A model generated the notes under the pieces. It searched no databases. It saw only the letters and a program-made list of their open reading frames with translations, and was not told the DNA's origin. The position numbers were made by a program, and so were the translations under genes. Positions 58,421 to 64,000 of a stretch of 64,000 bases of DNA are shown here, in pieces; the stretch's first letter is position 1; every line of letters starts with the position of its first letter. Origin of the DNA: Melampsora larici-populina 98AG31 (Eukaryota; Basidiomycota; Pucciniomycetes; Pucciniales; Melampsoraceae); NCBI RefSeq assembly GCF_000204055.1, contig NW_006768786.1, positions 980,873 through 1,044,872 of the forward strand, given 5' to 3'.

Positions 58421-59543
58421 GGCATCTAGCCCAAAACAGTCTCGTCTTATAAAACTCTTTTGCCTCTCAACAAATCTCACAAGTCCAAAAATAAAAGATA
58501 TTTGCCTCTGGTCTGCCGACCAGCTCCCGTTTTCCATTCCTCAAAAAAGGAATTCTCTGAGGAATTATCCAGAGAAAACCAGGCGGGCTGAAAGTCGGGG
58601 CTAACAAGCGTTCACAGCCCCCAGCTACTAGGCTCTGGCAGGCCAGAGATTACCACGACTTCATGAAAGATTCATGAAAGATTCAGAAAGATTTCAAAAT
58701 GACTCCAACATGATATCATACTAGAGACCATGCGGGCGCGCCCGCAACAAGGGAACTCTTATATTTATCCAATTGTTCTAAAATAACATACTGTAACTTA
58801 ACACCACTGTAGAGATTGAATACAACTCATCCGTATTTCTCAGCCTATTCTTGCAAGGCATTCAACGGCCACATTAATATGGTATGTGCCAAAATGTGAA
58901 ACTACATGTATCATTATTATTTACACTTGGTGAAAGTGTACTTCAAACCAGTAATGTTACATAAAGTTCCTATCACACTACATGAACCATGAATGATTAT
59001 CTACCTACATATAATCAAAGAAAGTGGTTTAGGGAAAAAAGAGGATACCACACCTCTATGTAAAGCTTGAATCCTATTTGGAACCCCACTTGACCATTTG
59101 GGTGATCCCACAACATCTCATTGCATGTCTCACACTTACATTTCACATTTCACCTCTCATGGTACATGTTCTGATTTGGTTTAGAAGCTTTGAAGAAAAA
59201 AAATTTAAAGAAAGATTCTCATCTTAATGTTTATCAGTATTTTTATCTTATAAGGTTGTTTAGCATGAGTGTCAAGAAGAAGAAAAAAATGTTCAAAATG
59301 AGTGATCACCAATTACGGAAAACCTGATCATTTGATTTGGAAGGTTTTTTTTGGATTTAGAAAACAATTAAGATTTGATGCTCTTGCTTGAACCTATGTG
59401 GCAGCTGGGCACCAAACTACCTACTACAATGATACTGAAACTTCCCACACAAATTGCTTTATCATGCATATCCCCTGGCCAAATGGACAGTATTAGGGGA
59501 ACATTAGTATCCCACTTCAAGATCCGTAAAGAAAGACAATTGC
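58421..59543. other. No gene seen
   Basis: Repeat-derived and AT-rich sequence. A 14-bp palindrome GCGGGCGCGCCCGC occurs near 58733. No conserved frame. Confidence 0.4.
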
Positions 59544-59698
59544 GGTACTCAAAGCAAGTATGTACGTGTACATACTTTGGGCTCTGTACTTTTTTTTGGC
59601 GGGGAAAATACTTTGAAAATACTTCTTTTGTTCTTTTCCCCGCCACAAAAAACTATACACAACAACTATGTATGCGTACATATGTAGCTTTGAGTACC
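59544..59698. mobile_element. 155-bp foldback element
   Basis: Arms start GGTACTCAAAGC and end GCTTTGAGTACC and pair over most of their length, meeting at the TGGCGGGGAAAA / TTTTCCCCGCCA pair near 59600-59645. It lies directly beside the pogo-type MITE. Confidence 0.85.
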
Positions 59699-59701
59699 AT
59701 A

Positions 59702-60214
59702 CAGTCAAACCTGTGCAAATGCATAATTTGGGTGGACGAGTTTTTCTATGCAATTTGACCGTTCATTCATTTGCACAGGTTTTCTGTTAATGCATAACTT
59801 TATGCATTATGGTCATAGTACATAAAAATATGCATTAAGACCACGCTCAACAAAACCAAAAAAGTTATCTGTATGTATTGGGTCTTTCAAAGGAGGCAAC
59901 GAGTGCGGCGTGTATTGTAGATGTGTACAATGATCCTTAAAAATCGAGTTCAGGAAGTTCTATGAGATGTACAAATGTACAGCTTGCTCATTTGACAAAT
60001 TTTTGTCTTCCAGATCGCAGGAAGCCCCGGGGCCGGCCCCGGGGCTTTATGCATTATGACCACCAACATATGTATTTTTCTGCCAAAAGGCTATTCAGTA
60101 TTATATCATGCATTAATCTGAATTTTGGCCCACACCAGCTTGGTGGAACCCAAGCCTTATGCAAAATGGCCAATTATGCATCTGCACAGGTATGCATTTG
60201 CACAGGTTTGACTG
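59702..60214. mobile_element. Pogo/Fot1-type MITE (513 bp)
   Basis: 24-bp identical terminal inverted repeats starting CAGTCAAACC, flanked by TA on both sides (59700-59701, 60215-60216). CAGTCAAACCT is a familiar start for pogo/Fot1-type elements. No transposase remains. The interior has repeated ATGCAT/TGCATTA motifs and the GC palindrome below. Confidence 0.88.
60022..60047. repeat. Perfect 26-bp GC-rich palindrome
   Basis: Starts AAGCCCCGGGG and ends with its complement, without a spacer, inside the AT-rich pogo-type MITE. Confidence 0.97.
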
Positions 60215-60216
60215 TA

Positions 60217-62596
60217 AATACTTCAACAGATAATCTTCATTGAACCCCTCAACTATCATGTGTCTTAATGTCTCAGTCCCATAAGGCTCACAAAAAGAAA
60301 AATTTGTAAGGCAAACAAAGTTTTCTAAACCATTTACTGATAGTCTAAACAAACAATAGTCTAAACAAACAATACATGTTCAGGTGTGTTTTGTCACAGT
60401 ACATAGGAGTAAGAACTTATGCAGCAGAATTTATATTTATGTTCAACTCTGTGGCTGAATCCATTTTTTCAATGATGATTTAAACAATCCTGTTTAGATT
60501 TTCACCACAGCACGGTGTGGTGATCAGAACCCACCTCATCCTTCTTTATTTATACACAAAAAGAATCATATTTGCTCATGCTCAAGTTTACTCGCTATGG
60601 TCTCCTCAAGTGCCAGGCAAGACACAATCCTCACACAGAACTTTAAAGAGAATATGAATTTATTTTATTTTATTTCATTAAAGGTTGGTTAAGAAACTGA
60701 GTCTAACAAACTCAAAACAACATAGATATTCTGAAAGTTTAAATCAAGAAGATAGTCTGGTAAAACAAGAGTTGATTGATCATAGTTACATAAAATAGAT
60801 TAAAAATGGAAAATTGGGAGAGATTCGAGTAGGGAGGCTAAGAAGCTATAGGAAGAGTTAATAAAACAAATATCAGAATAAAAGAAAACAAAGATAATCA
60901 AAGAATTGATTTCACGGTCAAAAGCTGAAGCTAGATCGGTTTCAGGATTGGAGATCGAAATCGGATTGAGTATGTTGAAGTTAGTATCGATGAAGGGATT
61001 GATTTTGAGAAGCGAACAGTTCAGAATCAAGCTAGTGGAGGTATAGAGATTGAGTGTAAAATAGAGATGGAAGTGAAAAGAAGTGAAAGATGATCAGCAA
61101 CACAAGTAGGAAAAGAAGATCAAGTAAAAAAAAAGTACTTACATAGCGGGTAGATTGAAAGAGATCGAGTTAATGTGTGATAAGGAAGTGGAGGAGTAAA
61201 GGAAAAAATCTATGATGAGAAAACAAAGGGAAGGAAAGATAGATATCAGTCTTAGAAGATGATCGATGCAAGGAACAAGTAAGATAAGGAAAAAAAACAC
61301 TCACATATTGTATAAATGATAAATCGAATTTGAGAAGGATAGGTCAGAGGAAACACGTTGGGGTTGGGAATTAGAGGACACGTCATGAGCTAAAATTGGA
61401 CAATCGAAAGGTATAAGAAGGGTGTTGTTTGAAGGGAAAAGAAAAGGGGGCACCAAATTATTTGTGTGTTTTGATTTTGTGTACGGATTGAGTAAGATTC
61501 ACATCAAGTGTAGTTATTGTTCCGTTTTTTGTCTATTGTAGTGGATCATTCTAGAGTGTACATTCGAGAGTTGGTTCGAGTTGTGCGTTGAAGTCCGAAA
61601 GCGTTCTTTGCTGTTACTTGTGTGAAGTCTTTATCAAAAGCCTATTCGAAAGTTAGAAGGATTATTATTAGTGTTGTTAGTATCAAGTTCAGAAGCAATT
61701 TTTTTTTGTGTGATTGTGTTAGGTTGAGAAGGGAAGAGAGAAAGCAATAGCGTACCTGTGTTTTTTAAAGTTGTAATTGAAGAAGCGGTTGAAGTCTTAT
61801 TTTTGTTGATTAGTGTTATTTGTTGAAGGGTTATCTTATAAAACCTCACCTCAAAAGTTGGCCCTGAGTCCGAGTATCTTAATTTCTCCGGATAAAACCC
61901 CGCCGCCGACAAAACTTCTTCCCCTCCTTGCTACACCAATTTACGCGTTACAGGTATCTCTCACCTGTGACAGGACAGTACAGTTCTGTGTGTAGTATTG
62001 TTAGACTCCGCCAAACGCTGCGCATCCAACCGCGTGGTGTAAAATAGGTTTTGGAAGACCTTAAAAAGACAAAGAAGTGAAATTGAGAAGCCTCATCTTG
62101 AATTTTGAAATCATTTTTGAAGGGCGAGGGCAGCTTCACAGCGCCTGTAGTTTCATCCGCTCTCACGAGTGGTGATTCTTCCCCTCTCCGGCTCAGCCTA
62201 CCCTACACTGCGTAGAAGTTCTACAACGGAATTCAAAGTGGAGCAAGAGTAGAATGGGCAGATAATTTTTTTATCAAGTTTTCATTATGATGAATTATAG
62301 ATAAAGAAAATGTAGTATTTTCAATAGATTTGGACACTGAAAGATAATTATAATCTGAGTTCAATTTATAATGATTTTGATTAGGAGATCTATGGAAATT
62401 ATTGCCAAAAGTATTGATAAGTTGTGATTAAGTTGAAGTAGAGACATATACTTGATGTCAAAACTGATGATCACCATTTTGGTCATGATTCTAACTAAAT
62501 TAAGGTGAAAACAAAATTGAAACAACTCCCTAAACACCCATATCCGTGTGTGTACGTATGATAAAAAACAATGATTTGAGCAAAAAAAGATACTGA
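60217..62596. other. No protein gene seen; GA-rich tract
   Basis: 60.6-61.8 kb is purine-rich with only short frames. Minus-strand GTAAGT/GTGAGT-like donors at about 61140 and 61302 might belong to an untranslated or non-coding transcript, but nothing decisive is visible. Confidence 0.35.
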
Positions 62597-62887
62597 GAGC
62601 ACCCGCACTCGTTTGTGGTACGTTTCGGTAACTTTTGTGGTACCGACCTGTACGGTAAGTTAAAATTTACTAATTATGTACAATTATCACACTCGTGTCC
62701 AGTATCTGCCATGTATCATTAGTTACTTCACCTATACTGTACAAAACCCACAGCGGTGAAAAGTTTGTAAATTTGTAAAACACAGAAGTAAGACTAGTAA
62801 ATTTTGCGATCCAGAATGCCAGAAAGCACATTTTTCTCAAGACACCTCAAAAGAACAAGAGAATTTTTCAGGGAGGAGCTCGCATAG

Positions 62888-63073
62888 TGGAGTCAAGATT
62901 CAAGTTCAGATGATAATTCAGATCAAGACAATGAAAATGAACGACCAAAGAAAAAAATGGTACATAGGGATAGAGAAGCAGCAAATGCCCAACTTTTTGC
63001 CGACTACCTCTCCCCAAACCCAGCATATGACAAAGAGACTTTCTACCGCTTCGGGGAGCTCGTTCGATCTTAG
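62888..63073 (+). pseudogene. PIF/Harbinger transposase N-terminal relic
   Basis: Reads DDNSDQDNENERPKKKM, then HRDREAANAQLFADYLSPNP and AYDKETFYRFGELVRS, then stop. RDRE..x(n)..DYLSxNPxYxxxTFxRRF is the entry of Harbinger transposases; here the frame breaks just after it and the DDE core is missing. Confidence 0.68.
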
Positions 63074-63179
63074 CGTAGCAACTAGAAAACTTAAGTGTGG
63101 AGGTTCGGAGAGAGTTCCAGCTTCAAGAAACAACAATGAGCCATTGTATATGACTCAGTAGACAACATACTCAACTCAC

Positions 63180-63391
63180 CAGGTTTGGACTTGCTCCCAA
63201 TCACGTTGATGGAGGTCAATCTTTGAGTTGAAGTGATCGGCAACCTTCTTGAAGAGCATCTCGGAGGATTGATTAGTTCCTATCTCCGGTTCGGAAGAGA
63301 CATGTATCCAAGACATGGCCAATTGCTGCTCTTCTTTTGGTGTCCAGTTCGGAGCGCGTGGCTTGCAAGATTTCGATTCTTTGGGTTCCAT
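63180..63391 (-). pseudogene. Myb/SANT-like exon of the PIF/Harbinger element
   Basis: Starts MEPKESKSCKPRAPNW; PNWTPKEEQQLAMSWIHVSS and SSEMLFKKVADHFNSK match the Myb-like partner proteins of PIF/Harbinger (WT..EE..L...W...S.D...G..Q....F...V...F). A donor site (GGTGAG) ends the exon at 63180 and no acceptor exon remains before the left end. Confidence 0.65.
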
Positions 63392-63844
63392 CGGTCAGAT
63401 TGTGGTGTGTATGAATATTGTTGAGTGAGATGGAGGTTGATTCGAGTCGGAAAGCTACCGGACCCGAGTAGTTACTTGAGATAAAGTACGAGGTAGGCTA
63501 TGATTATATTTACTTCTGTCTTACTTCAAATCAACCTTAAAATTATGTACCGCGGGTCTACTTTGCTCCCGGTGTGGAATAAGCCCCGCCGTTGCAGTAA
63601 ATTTACACTTACCGCACTCGATTTGCCGCACGAGTGCGGATGCTCTGAGTGCTTTTGTTGGAATATTTGTGTATCTCTTTCAAAAAAGATAAATAAAACC
63701 GGATTTATTTCAAGTGTGAAGAGCACATTTTGGTATAGAACTTTGACAGAAACACACATATATATATTAGTCAAAATATGATCTTGTGAGACATTTGAAC
63801 TAAGGGGAATCTTGTACTTCTGGAGGTACATTGAAACAAACTTA

Positions 63845-64000
63845 TCAAACCTCAGGAGAACCTATATACATATCCAAGTCATTGGAGGGATTAAATCTAA
63901 CTGAGCTTTCTGTCTCAGAATCTTGCAAGCCATCTAAATTGGAGTTAATTGTTGAACCTTCCAAGGTGTGTTTACTAGTACTTGCGTAAGGTATCTGAGG
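63845..64000 (-). CDS. Possible 3'-terminal exon of a gene running off the window
   Basis: Open minus-strand frame from the window edge to TGA at 63847-63845. It reads STSKHTLEGSTINSNLDG, then ETESSVRFNPSNDLDMYIGS, acidic and Ser-rich like a disordered C-terminus. No family recognised; only 52 codons, so it may be chance. Confidence 0.35.
   Translation of the reverse strand, partial: PQIPYASTSKHTLEGSTINSNLDGLQDSETESSVRFNPSNDLDMYIGSPEV

Larger units (their letters stand above)
62597..63645. mobile_element. PIF/Harbinger-like element with relics of both genes (1,049 bp)
   Basis: Termini GAGCACCCGCACTCGT and (inverted) GAGCATCCGCACTCGT, flanked by TGA on both sides (62594-62596, 63646-63648). 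The right end matches the left end of the element at 50665 in inverted orientation. Inside are a plus-strand transposase N-terminal relic and a minus-strand Myb/SANT-like exon, the two proteins typical of PIF/Harbinger. Confidence 0.82.

Noticed and set aside
59375..59758. Open frame of 127 codons on the plus strand
   Set aside because: It runs through the foldback and into the MITE terminus, so it is a by-product of repeat sequence.
60640..61820. Possible spliced minus-strand non-coding RNA
   Set aside because: Only donor-like GTAAGT/GTGAGT motifs are visible; without coding frame or acceptors it cannot be supported.

Overview
The window looks like a piece of an intron-dense, AT-rich, transposon-laden basidiomycete genome, most likely a rust fungus (Pucciniales). 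The reasons are many short GT-AG introns (mostly 50-110 nt), very small exons, secreted plant cell-wall enzymes, a large secreted orphan protein, and many nested DNA transposons. The species is inference; no taxonomic marker was searched.

Layout. 480-8187 is a complete 7.7-kb Tc1/mariner-type transposon with 86-bp identical terminal inverted repeats and TA target duplications. It carries its own DD34E transposase plus two cargo genes: a 620-aa basic orphan protein and an AGC-type pseudokinase, separated by an array of five hairpins. 9385-30435 is the gene-rich core: an O-GlcNAc transferase-like protein (+), a GH9 glycosidase with altered catalytic residues (-), an 893-aa secreted orphan whose introns are all phase 1 (+), the bifunctional purine enzyme ADE5,7 (-), and a Nudix NADH pyrophosphatase with a 5-nt exon (+). 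About 31-37 kb is a tyrosine-recombinase retrotransposon (Gag, RT-RNase H, YR) in which splicing appears able to fuse Gag to RT. 37641-41086 is an 18-exon GH51 alpha-L-arabinofuranosidase. 41.1-46.3 kb is gene-poor, with a hAT relic, a foldback element, a MITE inside degenerate GTATTG repeats, and a decayed copy of the GH51 tail. 46351-50070 is a 1188-aa alpha/beta hydrolase (-).

50.3-64 kb is a nest of DNA transposons: a MULE-like foldback with 9-bp target duplications and a PIF/Harbinger-like element in its centre; a 5.7-kb element with 33-bp TIRs and 8-bp target duplications encoding a 1420-aa P/KDZ-like transposase, itself inserted in another MULE-like arm; a pogo-type MITE next to a small foldback; and a second PIF/Harbinger-like element with relics of both of its genes. 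A short C-terminal exon of a further gene may run off the right edge.

The host genes fit a plant-associated fungus: GH51 and GH9 for wall polysaccharides, a secreted orphan as a possible host-interaction protein, and housekeeping purine, NAD and O-GlcNAc functions. The strongest candidate for something undescribed is the cargo-bearing mariner element. Exon coordinates come from reading splice signals and checking frame continuity by hand. Family names come from recognised motifs, not from database searches.
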